Below, piece by piece: positions 12,888-24,300 of a stretch of DNA of 64,000 bases. Position numbers and translations under genes: made by a program. Position 1 is the first letter of the stretch; every line of letters begins with the position of its first letter. The notes beneath the pieces are model-generated. The model saw nothing but the letters and a program-made list of their open reading frames with translations. It ran no database searches and had not been told where the DNA came from. Source of the DNA: Plantago ovata (Eukaryota > Streptophyta > Magnoliopsida > Lamiales > Plantaginaceae); NCBI GenBank assembly GCA_028274465.1, contig CM051456.1:65706753-65770752 (forward strand), in the 5' to 3' direction.

Positions 12888-13220
12888 TTAGAAATGTGCA
12901 GACCATTCAGTATGAGTCTTTGTGCTTTCTGCACAAGGCTGTCCTTCCTTCGGTGGAAGCTCAGATAATTCGATCTCCACCTGTACCTTGCGTCGTGTTC
13001 CGACAGATGGTGCTGGTGCTCCAATGTAGTTTTTGATGATGGCACGAAGCTCATCATCACTTACAACGTTAACAAAGTCTTCCTCCCCAAATGGTTTCAT
13101 AAACAACTCCGGCTTGTAACCATCCATATTCCATCCAAGATATTCGATCATGCTCATCATGAAGCCATATACAGATATACCATGAGGATCATAATCCTTG
13201 AAAGGAATTTCCCTGTCTTC
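12888..13220 (-). pseudogene. Unknown duplicated module, copy 2 (KPFGEEDF motif)
   Basis: A minus-strand exon-like frame begins after a good acceptor (tttcttacag, exon base 13220) and ends at a stop at 12888. Key segments are ISVYGFMMSMIEYLGW, MKPFGEEDFVNVVSDDELRA and KVQVEIELSELPP, matching copy 1 in order. An upstream exon-like piece at 13443-13347 is bounded by a gcag acceptor and a GTAAGT donor and encodes an acidic stretch (DEGEDSPDYYEDL). Its phase does not join to this exon without a stop, so the gene is probably dead or my exon choice is wrong. Function unknown. Confidence 0.45.
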
Positions 13221-14080
13221 CTGTAAGAAAACATGGTCAGAGTTACCCCTAGGGTACGCAGCGGAATTTCAAAACTTTTCTTAACATGCAGGTTAATTGA
13301 TCATGTATATAGCGTATATATTAAACACGTTAATCAGAAGACTTACAATACTCCAAAAGCAAGCACATGTATCAAGTCTTCGTAATAGTCCGGTGAATCT
13401 TCTCCTTCGTCGAAGTCGAAGATATCTGCAATACTTTGATTATCTGCAAGACAATAAAAGTTAGTTTCCAGCTCCTTGAACCTCAACCTTGGTATCCACG
13501 GATGAACAGCTTATCGAAAATAATGCTAGGATATTCTTTATGTGGCCAAGAAGATGGGGCGGTGTTTTCCTCCGGTGGGAGTGGCCCGCGCGTGGCTAGA
13601 TAAGAGGTAGGGGAGAGCTTTTATTTTCTCTAAGAAAACTGGTAGAAAGAATGATCTTGAATCAACTGTGTTCAACCACAAAGTTAATCATTACAAAAGC
13701 TCTCTAATGGTCTACTATAGATAGTAGTCAATAGAAGCCTAAAGAATAATCAATTAGACTTCATAAAGGAATAAGAATCTAATTCTTATCGCACTAGGAA
13801 AACAATTCAAGTCTAGATTCATTACCAATCAAATTAAAACTCAATCAGGAAAATCTAACTTATCCCTTGACTTCTAATAGAGGAAGGAGTCGGACTCCTT
13901 CCCCTACTACTACTGCTTCGCGCGCGCAAGGGATGTTAGGTGGGTCCCGATTTTGGGACCCACTTATAATTCTAAGGCAATTCAAACTCCAATTAGATTT
14001 TGCCCATGTGCATATATTAATTCTAAATTAACATATCCTTTCAAATCAAACCTCTATTATATTTCTAAAATATAATCTTT

Positions 14081-14089
14081 AATTGTAGG
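14081..14089. other. Target-site duplication, left (9 bp)
   Basis: TTAATTGTA, repeated exactly at 15376-15384 on the other side of the Mutator-like element. A duplication of 9 bp is typical of Mutator-like elements. Confidence 0.88.
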
Positions 14090-15375
14090 GTAATTTGCAT
14101 CAAGATCCCCTGCTAGTTTCATCAATTACACATTGACCCCTACTAGTTCAACAACTACGCATTACCGCCTGTTAGTGCAAATCAATTACATTTTAACCCA
14201 CGACCTTGACTTTTAGCGAATTAAGGCCTGGAATGTACCATTTTACCCTCATTTAAGTTTTAGTTTTCAAAAAAAACCAAACAACTTCAATTCTATTTTA
14301 TTACATATTTGACTCTAAATTTTTCTATTTTACAAAATTGACTATAAATTATTTAAATTAACCCCCATTAGTTATCTAAATCTCAAAATGTTCTTAAATA
14401 TTATAACAAAATGATCCATACACAATTATTGATTCATATTTCACTCCATATTATTTATAAAAGAAAAAAAAACAAATTAAAAAAAACAAAAACAAATTAA
14501 ATATACAGCTCATCGGAGCTGTTTGAAAGCTCCGATCGGAGCTTTTGACAGCTCCGATCGGAGCTGTTTAAAGCTTCGATCGGAGCTGCCCAATGGGAAG
14601 CTCCGATTGGAGCTTTAAAAGCTCCAATCGGAGCTTTTGAAAGCTCCGATTGGAGCTGTTCAAAGCTCCGAATCAGAGCTTTCAAAAGCTCCGATCGGAG
14701 CTGTTCAAAGCTCCGATCGGAGCTTCTAAAAGCTCCGATTCGGAGCTTTGAACAGCTCCGATCGGAGCTTTTGAAAGCTCTGATTCGGAGCTTTGAACAG
14801 CTCCGATCGGAGATTTTGAAAGCTCCAAATTGGAGCTTTTAACAACTCCAACGAGAGCTGTTATAGCTCCAAATCGGAGCTTTCAAAAGCTCCGATTGGA
14901 GCTGTTTAAAGCTCCAATCGGAGCTGCCCAATGGGAAGCTCCGATTGGAGCTTTAAACAGCTCCGATCGGATCTTTTGAAAGCTCCGAATCGGAGCTTTT
15001 AACAGCTCCAACCGGAGCTGTTAAAGCTCCAAATCGGAGCTTTTAACAGATTACAGCTCCGATTGGAGCTGTAAAAGCTCCAACCGGAGCTGTACTTTCC
15101 GGCAGCTCCGGAAAAAATTCCGGTGCCGGAGCTGGAGATGAAGAGGACATAAAAAAAAGAATAAGAAAATAATAAAAGTAAAAAGAAAATAAAATTAAAA
15201 CATGAAAGGAAAAAGGAAAAAGAAAATAAAATAAGTTAAGGGAGTGATTGGCTAGCCACATTTTCAGAAAATTTTGGACTTGGTCAACTCGATTGGGGCA
15301 AAACGTAATAGTTGAACTAGTAGGGGGAAAAATGAAATGAGGTCCACTAACAGGGGTTCATTCTGAAAATTTCCC
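14090..15375. mobile_element. Non-autonomous Mutator-like element with an internal palindrome array
   Basis: The ends are inverted: GGGTAATTTGCATCAAG on the left and, read from the right on the minus strand, GGGAAATTTTCAGAATG. Similarity continues inward for about 100 bp, with shared phrases such as CCCCTACTAGTTCAAC near 14135 and, inverted, near 15325. A perfect 9-bp duplication flanks it. It encodes no transposase. The centre (about 14506-15117) is an array of palindromes and the right flank is AT-rich. A minus-strand frame at 15261-15043 begins with a hydrophobic stretch and runs into repeated AP(I/V)GAF units, but I do not regard it as a proven gene. Confidence 0.85.
14506..15117. repeat. 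Array of palindromic AGCTCCGATCGGAGCT units
   Basis: About 600 bp are built from the self-complementary 16-mer AGCTCCGATCGGAGCT and variants (AGCTCCGATTGGAGCT, AGCTCCGAATCGGAGCT), separated by 4-12 nt AT-rich linkers such as TTTGAA, TTTAAA and TTCAAA that are often self-complementary too. The unit reads the same on both strands, so either strand could fold into a chain of hairpins. Many units deviate by one base. Confidence 0.95.
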
Positions 15376-15384
15376 TTAATTGTA
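15376..15384. other. Target-site duplication, right (9 bp)
   Basis: TTAATTGTA, an exact match to 14081-14089. Confidence 0.88.
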
Positions 15385-16636
15385 TTTACAAAAAATACAA
15401 TTAATCAGCCAATTCAATTAATAATTCCAATCATTAATTGAGCCACAAATTATTATAATTAATTCCAAATAAATTATAATTCATCAATCACAATTAATTC
15501 TAAATTAATTGCGATTCCATCTTCAAGGATATTCGGATAAGCTGAATCACCACATAGTGTGACCCATAGGGCCTCATTGTATTAATCAAGTCCTAGACTA
15601 GGCAAAATGGAATTCCTAGACGGTTCCATTTGCAATATTAATACATGAGGACGTTTGAGAGGTTTCTCAAAGCAAACTCTTTCGTTGTGAAGTCTGTTGC
15701 GCTCAACGCGGCGATGGTAACGCCCTTCATCTGACTGACTCGAATGCATTTAGGATCGATGAACTGTCTATCCCAATAATACATCCACGGGCGTCTTCAG
15801 TGAGTTGCTTGGTGAATCCAATATCTATTATGACTATCATAATAATATTGATACGCTGGCCAGCGGTTCTACCAATCACAACTATGAACGACTATGAGCA
15901 GTGCTCTCCTGTGCTACACATGAGAGATGAATCCTTCACAGAATCACTTATCATCCCCATTTGTATGTAGCCATAATCCTGGATCGTGTCTTGGGTCAAC
16001 TGCTTATTCAGAGATGACATCGACGGGTCCACCAAGGATATGGGGCAACAAATGTGATGATAAAGTCCTGTAAGTCCAAAGGACGAATGGCATCACTTCG
16101 ACAACTTTCCGGTTCCCATAGACACTTCGGTGTAGAGTATACATCGAAGGGAGTTTCCGGTGGGTACTTCCATTGTTCGGTAATCACCCTTCGAACAACT
16201 ATGCGGAGTTATCGGAACATTTCTTGATTGTCCAACAATCCGTTCCGTGGCCGTGGGATCGACTCACACTTGCTCTAACAAGTATAACCTCCACGCATAC
16301 TAGTCTCGGCTGGTTCATTCAGACCCCTACATCCGAGATGAACCTCGACTAGGGAGAGTTTGGGATAGATGATAACTCACATAGCTCCCACTATCTGTGT
16401 GATCGGTCATCTATCCGAGGGGACATGTTTAATATCAATACAGACAGGAATAGAGATATGACATGTTGTATGCCTGGTGTAATATAAATATGAAAGCGAT
16501 ACTCAATAGTCAAACAACAAACATATATTATATTACGTTGACCTGTGTAATAGTACATATATGCCCTTAATAAGGGCTGCATGCCCTTAATAAAGACTGT
16601 CTCTAAGACATATACACTATCAATCTCCCACTTGGA

Positions 16637-18581
16637 CTAGAGCCAGTCACCTTTATGCTTAATACCTAGATTAGCATAATGTCTTAAGTGGACATCCACT
16701 GATAAGACCTTGGTGAAAGGATCTGCCACGTTGTCCATGGTTGAGACATGCTTTATACTAACTTCTCCTCTATCAATAATCTCACGTATGACGTCATACA
16801 TTCTAAGTACATGTTTGTTCTTGTTTGTAGATCTAGTCTCCTTGGCTTGAGCGACGGCGCCCGTGTTGTCACAATAAATCGTTATTGGACAAGGAGCAGG
16901 AACAACCCTCAATTCCTTCAAGAACTCTGAAATCCAGACAGTTTCTTTCGATGCTTCTGATGCAGCAATGTACTCGGCTTCTGTGGATGAGTCAGCAATC
17001 GTGGCTTACTTAGAACTCTTCCAACAGATAGCTCCTCTGTTCAATTTGAATACGTATCCTGTCTGTGACTTAAAGTCATGAGGATCTGATTCAAATCCAG
17101 CGTCGACATAACCAGACATCTTTAATTCTGGTTCTCCACCAAACACCAAGAACCTTTCCTTAGTCCGTCGAAGGTACTTAAGAATGTTCTTTACAGCAGT
17201 CCAATGAGGTACTCCTGGATTCTGTTGGTGTCGACAAGTGACACTAAGCGCATATGCCACATCTGGCCTTGTGCAATTCATTGCATACAGTATAGACCCT
17301 ACTGCCGAAGCATAGGGCACACGACTCATTGCCTTTATTTCTTCATCAGTTTTAGGACTATCCTTAAATGATAGCACGATCCCATGCCTATCTGGGAGAA
17401 AGCCTCTCTTTGAGTCGTCCATCTTATAACGCTTCAGTATTTTGTCGATGTAGGTGGACTGTGTCAATCCTAACATCCTCTTGGATCTATCTCTATAGAT
17501 CTTTATCCCTAGGATGTAGTTCTCTTCACCCAAGTCCTTCATTGAGAAGGTACTTGATAACCAGACTTTAGTCTCTTCTAGCATAGAGACATTGTTTCCC
17601 ATGATCAAAATGTCATCAACATAAATGATCATGAAAACGACTCCCTTGTCGCTGTGCCTAGTGTAGACACAGGGATCTTCTATGCTTCTGACGAAGTCAA
17701 ACGATTTGACAGCTTCATCAAAGCGGATATTCCAGCTCCTAGACGCTTGCTTTAGCCCATAGATGGATCTCTGTAATTTGCATACACCAGTTGGCCTGGT
17801 TTTACTATTAAAACCTTCCGGCTGTACCATATAGACCTCTTTCTCAAGGTTGCCATTGAGGAAGGCAGTCTTTATATCCATCTGCCAGATCTCATAATCA
17901 TAGAAGGCAGCTATCGCAAGTAGAATTCGAATAGACTTCAACTTTGCTACCGGTGAAAAGGTTTCATCATAATCGATGACATACCTTTGCGTGTAGCCTT
18001 TCGCCACAAGTCTAGCCTTGTCGTTTGTACCTTGCCTTCGGAGATGTCTATCGTTTAAAGACCCATTTGCACCCAATAGGTCTAACCCCTTGGGGAAAGT
18101 CTACCAAGCTCCAAACTTGGTTCAGGTACATGGAGTCCATTTCCAATTCCATGGCCTCTTGCCATTTGTCTGAGTCAATATCATGTATTGCCTCTTTGTA
18201 GGTCTCGGGGTCTTCCCGATCTGATAAGCCAACATCAAGTTCACTGATGTCTTTTATCATAAGGTTTTGCTTCTGAGGTCCTTTTGGGATCCTCTTCGAC
18301 CTACGGAGCTCGACTGGTGCTTCTGTCGGCGTTTCTGGTGCTGTTCTTTTCTGACTTCGTGTAACATGAACATTATCAGTGGGCACTGATGCAGCCGGTC
18401 GCGTGATGCGACCCTGTTCCCTAGCGGGAGGCTGCTCTTGTGCAACTTGTTGCACAGGTTGATTGACAACGGGTTCTATTGGTGTGGTTTCAACTGTTGA
18501 TCTAATCACAGGACTTCCACTGACTATGACATGCCTAGCAAGTGTCATATCATTACCCTTGTCTGCTTCGAAAGCTCCCAC
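16637..18581 (-). pseudogene. Minus-strand copia pol: RT and RNase H with one nonsense codon and a frameshift
   Basis: On the minus strand from 18581 down, a linker rich in Pro/Arg/Glu leads to the RT start (RPIGCKWVFKR). After a frame change near 18060 it continues ARLVAKGYTQRYVIDYDETF, WQMDIKTAFLNG, YVDDILIMGN and RNase H (YVDAGFESD), then a stop at 17006-17008. The RNase H continues in the same frame past that stop (TTEAEY-like segment, then IYCDNTGAVAQ, KHVSTMDNVADPFTK) to the true end at 16637. It is a TNT1-type copia polymerase from a lineage clearly different from copies A-C. gag and protease are absent because the element is cut at about 18858. Confidence 0.9.
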
Positions 18582-18858
18582 TCAACTTGAGTCCAAATCA
18601 GAAGATTTAGAGAACTCATGATCGCGCGTGTCAAAGTCTTGAATTTCTTCAAGTTCTATCATATCATCTAACCTCTCTTCTTTGAGGTATTCTGGTTCTA
18701 AAAACTTGACGTTTCTAGATACTATCACCTTGTGATCTTCAGCATGATAGAATTCATAGCCTCTCGTCTGACGAGGATAGCCTATGAAATATACTTTGAC
18801 ACCCTTGGCATCTAACGTATCAGTGAGCAACAATTTGACTATCGCAGGACAGCCCCAA
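18582..18858 (-). pseudogene. Minus-strand copia pol: end of integrase, truncated
   Basis: The frame contains KGVKVYFIGYPRQTRGYEFY followed by KVIVSRNVKFLEPEY, the conserved segment just after the catalytic core of copia integrases ('k..FlGY...kgYr.y......v..SRdV.F.E'). The catalytic D,D,E residues are missing, because the element is interrupted at 18859 by unrelated sequence. A stop (TGA) near 18582 separates it from the RT linker. Confidence 0.85.
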
Positions 18859-21094
18859 TGTAACGGTATTGGTTTTTGAAAAACAAAAAAAATTCTTGAA
18901 AAGAAAATCCAAAATAACTTTAATAGCAACGGTCGACAATCAATGCCAAAATAATCTTTGATGCGCACAGCGCTAACAGAAACAAGTAAATATCGAACGA
19001 TAACTCAGAATTCAAATGAAACAACGAGTGAAGACAGTAAAAAGTTCATCTTCTTATTTTGAAATAAATTCCCAAGACATCCCAGACCCTTCTATCAGTC
19101 GCTGGCATCCTATTCGCGAACATCCTCAGCAGTATCTGGAAGGAAGGAATTTTGAAAACAAAGAAAGTGTGAGATAAAGGATCTCAGTGAGGTTCTAAGT
19201 TAAAAACAGAAAGTAAACGGTTTTGAAATCAAAATCCTTTTCAGTAAAGCAAACAAACAGAACAGGTCACATAACAGAATAACAGAACAGATAAGTTGAA
19301 GACCGTTGGTGCAGCCCGCCTTATTGCTCCTACTCCCAGAATGCCCTTATAACTCCCTCCAGAGGGTGCACAACTCCGGACAGAAACAGATAGCCCCGTG
19401 TACTTTGGGGAAACAGAACCTACGACCCTAATAGACCTCAGCGACTTCTGCCTCGCACCTAAAAGGGATTAGACTAGGCAATAATCAAGCAAACCCGATA
19501 GTCCTCTACTACCCAAGCCTACCTAATTACGACCTAATCGACCGGTCACACAGAAACAGAACAGATACAGAACAACAGATACAGATAATCAAACACCGAG
19601 AGGTGTTGCTGCAGAAAAGTGAGTCCAGAACAGAGTAGCATAAACACAGAAAGTAAATAGTCATACATAGGACTTAGATACTTTTACGCGGAAGCATACA
19701 GTAAAACAGTATATATAGTAAGAGGTACAAGTTGTCACATATCCTTCCAGTTTTTCGCAAATAAATAGGTTTAGGGGTGAACACTCACCTTAACTTGCAA
19801 GCAAAAGATCTCCAACGAGCAGCGAGCTTACGGGTTATCGAACAACGGAGAACCTAAAGAGAAAGCACTAATTACACTTTAGAAGTTGAACGAACGGAAG
19901 GAAAAAGAGTTGGTAAAGAAGTGGTAAAGACGGGGTTCGAACTCGGGACCTCTAAGTTAGTCAAGCAAGGACCTAACCAACTAGGCTAGCAAGTCAAGTC
20001 ATTACTAAAGTACAAAAAAAGAAACTAAGTTGAAACATTTTCATAAATACTCTTTCGGTTTTCAGACTCTGGAAATTACTAAATTACCCTCAAGGGTAAA
20101 TTGCAAAAAGACCCTTTTTGAAATCAGAAAGTACAAACAAAACCTGAAGTTTTCCAAACATACATATCCGTCCCCACAGAATAACAAGGTTTACGAAAAA
20201 GTCCTCTGTCAGTCAACTACGGTCAAAGTTTAATTGCAAAAAGGTCCTTTAGGTTTTCAGACTTCCCGAATCAGTCCACAAGGTTCAGATTAATATCACT
20301 AAAGTCCAAACAGTCCTTTTCGACGTCAACAGAAATCACTACGGTCAACATACGAGTTCAATAACCAAAATAAGTCCAACAACAGCAACAACATTCTAAC
20401 AAATCCTAAGTCCCGGTTCTCAGTTCGAATCAAAATAACATGGCCAGAATGAACAAGGGTAAAACGGTCCAGGGGCAAAAAGTCCAAAACAGAAAACGAA
20501 CAGTAACTCGAAAAGAAATAATAAGGGAAACGAGATTACCTTCGAATGGAAAAGAGATTGTATCAATCTGCGAATGAAATATAAATGAAACAAGATTAAA
20601 TCCAGATTCAATCGAGATCTGAATCCGAAATGGGAAGGACAGAACAAAGCTTACCGATCGAGATCGGTATCTGACCGGACCGGACAGAAGGAATCGATCG
20701 GCGGCGGCGGACAGACAGGACAGAAACGGTGGCGCGGCTAGAAGATCGGAGCGCGACTCGGAGTGGACAGGTGACGGGACGGCGCGGCGAGATCGGAACT
20801 GCGGTGGCGTGATCGAGCGGATGGGCGGCGTGCGTGCGGCAGCTGAACGGGACAGAGGCCGTCATACGCGAAAGGATCGGCGACAGGCAGAACGTACGGA
20901 TCGAACAGATCGATCGATCGGGATCGCACGGACCGGAGACGACCCACGGCGGAGCACGGGCGGCGAAGCAGACGGAGACCGGAATCGAACGGAAGCAGCA
21001 GCTGCGTTTTTTTCTTTCTTCTTTTCTCTTTTCTCTCCTCTCTTTCTTTCTCTCCTTTTCTTTTGTTTGACGGCAAGCAACTGAAGACTGAAGG
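18859..21094. repeat. LTR-like sequence of unassigned family, TG...CA type
   Basis: The copia integrase frame is interrupted exactly at TGTAACGG (18859). The inserted sequence ends near GGCAAGCA (about 21081), before satellite resumes at 21095. It is non-coding and AT-rich in its first 1.8 kb, then strongly GC- and CpG-rich (about 20640-21000), then pyrimidine-rich. TG/CA ends and length would suit a solo LTR or truncated LTR, but the 5 bp on each side do not match, so no target duplication supports it. Several overlapping frames on both strands in the GC-rich part look like composition artefacts. Confidence 0.4.
19929..19999 (-). repeat. tRNA-like (pol III promoter-type) module, possible SINE fragment
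   Basis: On the minus strand TAGCCTAGTTGGTT (19989-19976) matches the tRNA A-box consensus, and AGTTCGAACCC (about 19944-19934) matches the B-box, spaced as in tRNA genes. There is no full cloverleaf, so it is a tRNA-derived repeat rather than a tRNA gene. Confidence 0.6.
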
Positions 21095-21249
21095 TTCTAT
21101 TGCTTTGAGTAGATGAAAGATACAATCCCATGTAACGAATGAGTTGTGTGTCTTCCCTTTGTTTAAAATAACAACTAGATCACTAGATTAGTAAGATTGC
21201 TATTTAGAGTGTTCCATTATGATATCCCTTTCCACATACATAGGAGAGA
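21095..21249. repeat. Satellite array 2, first part (before the gap)
   Basis: Starts mid-monomer at TTCTATTGCTTTGAGTAGATG. It is type 2 in carrying the extra 54-bp segment but keeps phrases seen in array 1 (gagttgtgtgtcttcc, ataacaactag), so this edge monomer looks intermediate. Confidence 0.93.
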
Positions 21250-21349
21250 NNNNNNNNNNNNNNNNNNNNNNNNNNNNNNNNNNNNNNNNNNNNNNNNNNN
21301 NNNNNNNNNNNNNNNNNNNNNNNNNNNNNNNNNNNNNNNNNNNNNNNNN
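21250..21349. other. Assembly gap of 100 N
   Basis: Exactly 100 N inside satellite array 2; the true size is unknown. Confidence 0.99.
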
Positions 21350-24300
21350 TACTAGAGTTTTATTCACAATTGAATAAGAAGCTCCCTTACTTTCTTAAGT
21401 AGGAAGTGAAAGAGTCCATTGAATAATATTTCTATCGCCCTTACAAAATAATTAAAAAGTTTAGTAAGTCATTCATCCACATGCTATTGCTTTGAGTAGA
21501 TGAAAGATACAATCCAAAGTAACGAATGAGTTGTATGTATTCCTGTCCTTTAGAACAACAACTAGATCACTAGATTAGTAAGATTGCTATTTAGAGTGTT
21601 CCATTACGATATCCGTTTCCGCATACATAGGAAGAGCTAACTACAGCTACTAGAGTTCTATACACAATTGAATAATAAGCTCCCTTACTTGCTTAAGTAG
21701 GAAGTTAAAGAGTCCATTGAAACTAACATTTCCAATGCCCTTGCAACTATATTAAAAAAGTTCATGAGTCATTCATCCACATTCTTTGCTTTGAGTAGAT
21801 GAAAGATACAATCCCAAGTACAAATGAGTTGTATGTCTTCCCTTGTTTTAGAACAACAACTAGATCACTAGAGTAGTAAGATTGCTATTTAGAGTGTTCC
21901 ATTACGATATCCCTTTCCACATACAAAGGAGAGAGCTAACTACAGCTACTAGAGTTCTATACACAATTGAATAATAAGCTCCCTTACTTTCTTAAGTAGG
22001 AAGTTAAAGAGTCCATTGAAAGTAACATTTCCAATGCCCTCACAAACTAGATTAAAAAAGTTCACTGAGTCATTCATCCACATTCTATTGCTTTGAGTAG
22101 ATGAAAGATACAATACCAAGTAACGAATGAGTTGTATGTCTTCCCTTTGTTTAGAACAACAACTAGATACTAGATTAGTAAAATTGCTGTTTAGAGTGTT
22201 CCATTAGAATATCCCTTTCCGCATACATAGGAGAGAGCTAACTACAACAACAAGAGTTCTATTCACAATTGAATAATAAGCTCTCTTACTTTTTTAAGTA
22301 GGAAGTTAAAGAGTCGATTGAAACTAACATTTCCAATGCCCTTGCAAACCAGTGAGTCATTCATCCACATTCTATTGCTTTGAGTAGATGAAAGATACAA
22401 TACCAAGTAACGAATGAGTTGTATGTCTTCCCTTTGTTTAGAACAACAACTAGATCACTAGATTAGTAAGATTGCTAATTAGACTGTTCCATTACGATAT
22501 CCCTTTCCGCATACATAGGAGAGAGCTAACTTCGGCTACTAGAGTTCTATTCACAATTGAATAATAAGCTCCCTTACTTTCTTAAGTAGGAAGTTAAAGA
22601 GTCCATTGAAACTAATATTTCCATTGCCCTTACAAACTAGATAAAAAAAGTTCAGTGAATCATTCATCCACATTCTATTGCTTTGTGTACATGAAATATA
22701 CAATACCAAGTAACAAATGAGTTGTATGTCTTCCCTTTGTTTAGAAGAACAACTAGATCACTAGATTAGTAAGATTGCTATTTAGAGTGTTCCATTACGA
22801 TATCTCTTTCCGCATACATAGGAGAGAGCTAACTACAACTACTAGAGTTCTATACACAATTAAATAATACGCTCCCTTACTTTCTTAAGTAGGTAGTTAA
22901 AGTGTCGATTGAAAGTAACATTTCCAATACCCTTGCAAACTAGATTAAAAAGTTCAGTGAGTCATTCATCCATATTCTATTGATTTGAGTAGATGAAATA
23001 TACAATCCCAAGTAACGAATGAGTTGTATGTCTTCCCTTTGTTTAGAACAAAAACTAGATCACTAGATTAGTTAGATTGCTATTTACAGGGTTCCATTAC
23101 GATATTCCTTTCCGCATACATAGGAGAGAGCTAACTACAGCTACTAGAGTTCTATACAAAATTGAATAATAAGCTCCCTTACTTCTTAAGTAGGATGTTA
23201 AAGAGTCCATTGAAAGTAACATTTCGAATTCCCTTAAAAACTAGATTAAAAAAGTTTAGTGAGTCATTCATCCACATTCTATTGCTTTGAGTAGATGAAA
23301 GATACAATACCAAGTAACGAATGATTTGTATGACTTCCCTTTGTTTAGAACATCAACTAGATAACAAGATTAGTAAGATTGCTATTTAGAGTGTTCCATT
23401 ACGATATCCCTTTCCGCATACATAGGAGAGAGCTAACTTTAGTTACTAGAGTTTTATTCACAATTGAATAATAAGCTCCCTTACTTTCTTAAGTAGGAAG
23501 TTAAAGAGTCCATTGAAACTAATATTTCTATCGCCCTTACAAAATAGATTAAAAAAGTTTAGTAAGTCATTCATCCACATTCTATTGCTCTGAGTAGATG
23601 AAAGATACAATCCCAAGTAACGAATGAGTTGTATGTATTCCCTTTCTTTAGAACAAAAACTAGATCACTAGATTAGTAAGATTGCTATTTAGAGTGTTCC
23701 ATTACGATATCCGTTTCCGCATACATAGGAGAGAGCTAACTACAGCTACTAGAGTTCTATACACAATTGAATAATAAGCTCCCTTACTTGCTTAAGTAGG
23801 AAGTTAAAGAGTCCATTGAAACTAACATTTCCAACGCCCTTGCAAACTATATTAAAAAAGTTCAGTGAGTCATTCATCCACATTCTATTGCTTTGAGTAG
23901 ATGAAAGATACAATACCAAGTAACAAATGAGTTGTATGTCTTCCCTTTGTTTAGAACAACAACTAGATCACTAGAGTAGTAAGATTGCTATTTAGAGTGT
24001 TCCATTACGATATCCCTTTCCACATACAAAGGAGAGAGCTAACTACAGCTACTAGAGTTCTATACACAATTGAATAATAAGCTCCCTTACTTTCTTAAGT
24101 AGGAAGTTAAAGAGTCCATTGAAAGTAACATTTCCAATGCCCTCACAAACTAGATTAAAAAGTTCACTGAGTCATTCATCCACATTCTATTGCTTTGAGT
24201 AGATGAAAGATACAATACCAAGTAACGAATGAGTTGTATGTCTTCCCTTTGTTTAGAACAACAACTAGATACTAGATTAGTAAAATTGCTGTTTAGAGTG

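Larger units (their letters stand above)
13563..16621 (-). repeat. 3' LTR region of the minus-strand copia element, split by a Mutator-like element
   Basis: On the minus strand, the RNase H stop at 16637 is followed by a purine-rich CAAGTGGGAGATTGA at about 16637-16623, a plausible polypurine tract, and then sequence starting TGATAGTGTATATG, a plausible LTR start. The non-coding sequence runs on to about 13.56 kb and is interrupted at 14090-15375 by a transposon. The far end is not resolved; I saw no second LTR to align it with. The 15385-16620 part has no convincing gene. Confidence 0.55.

Noticed and set aside
14506-15117. CRISPR array
   Set aside because: Units are self-complementary with 4-12 nt linkers and no unique spacers, and the DNA is plant nuclear; it is a palindromic tandem repeat inside a Mutator-like element.
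19929-19999. A functional tRNA gene
   Set aside because: A-box and B-box are present, but no full cloverleaf or anticodon arm can be drawn.
18859-21094. A confirmed solo LTR
   Set aside because: TG/CA-like ends are there, but flanking 5-mers do not match and no partner LTR exists in the window.
20608-21131. Overlapping long frames on both strands in the CpG-rich stretch
   Set aside because: Frames on both strands with Arg/Ser-rich low-complexity translation are a composition effect.
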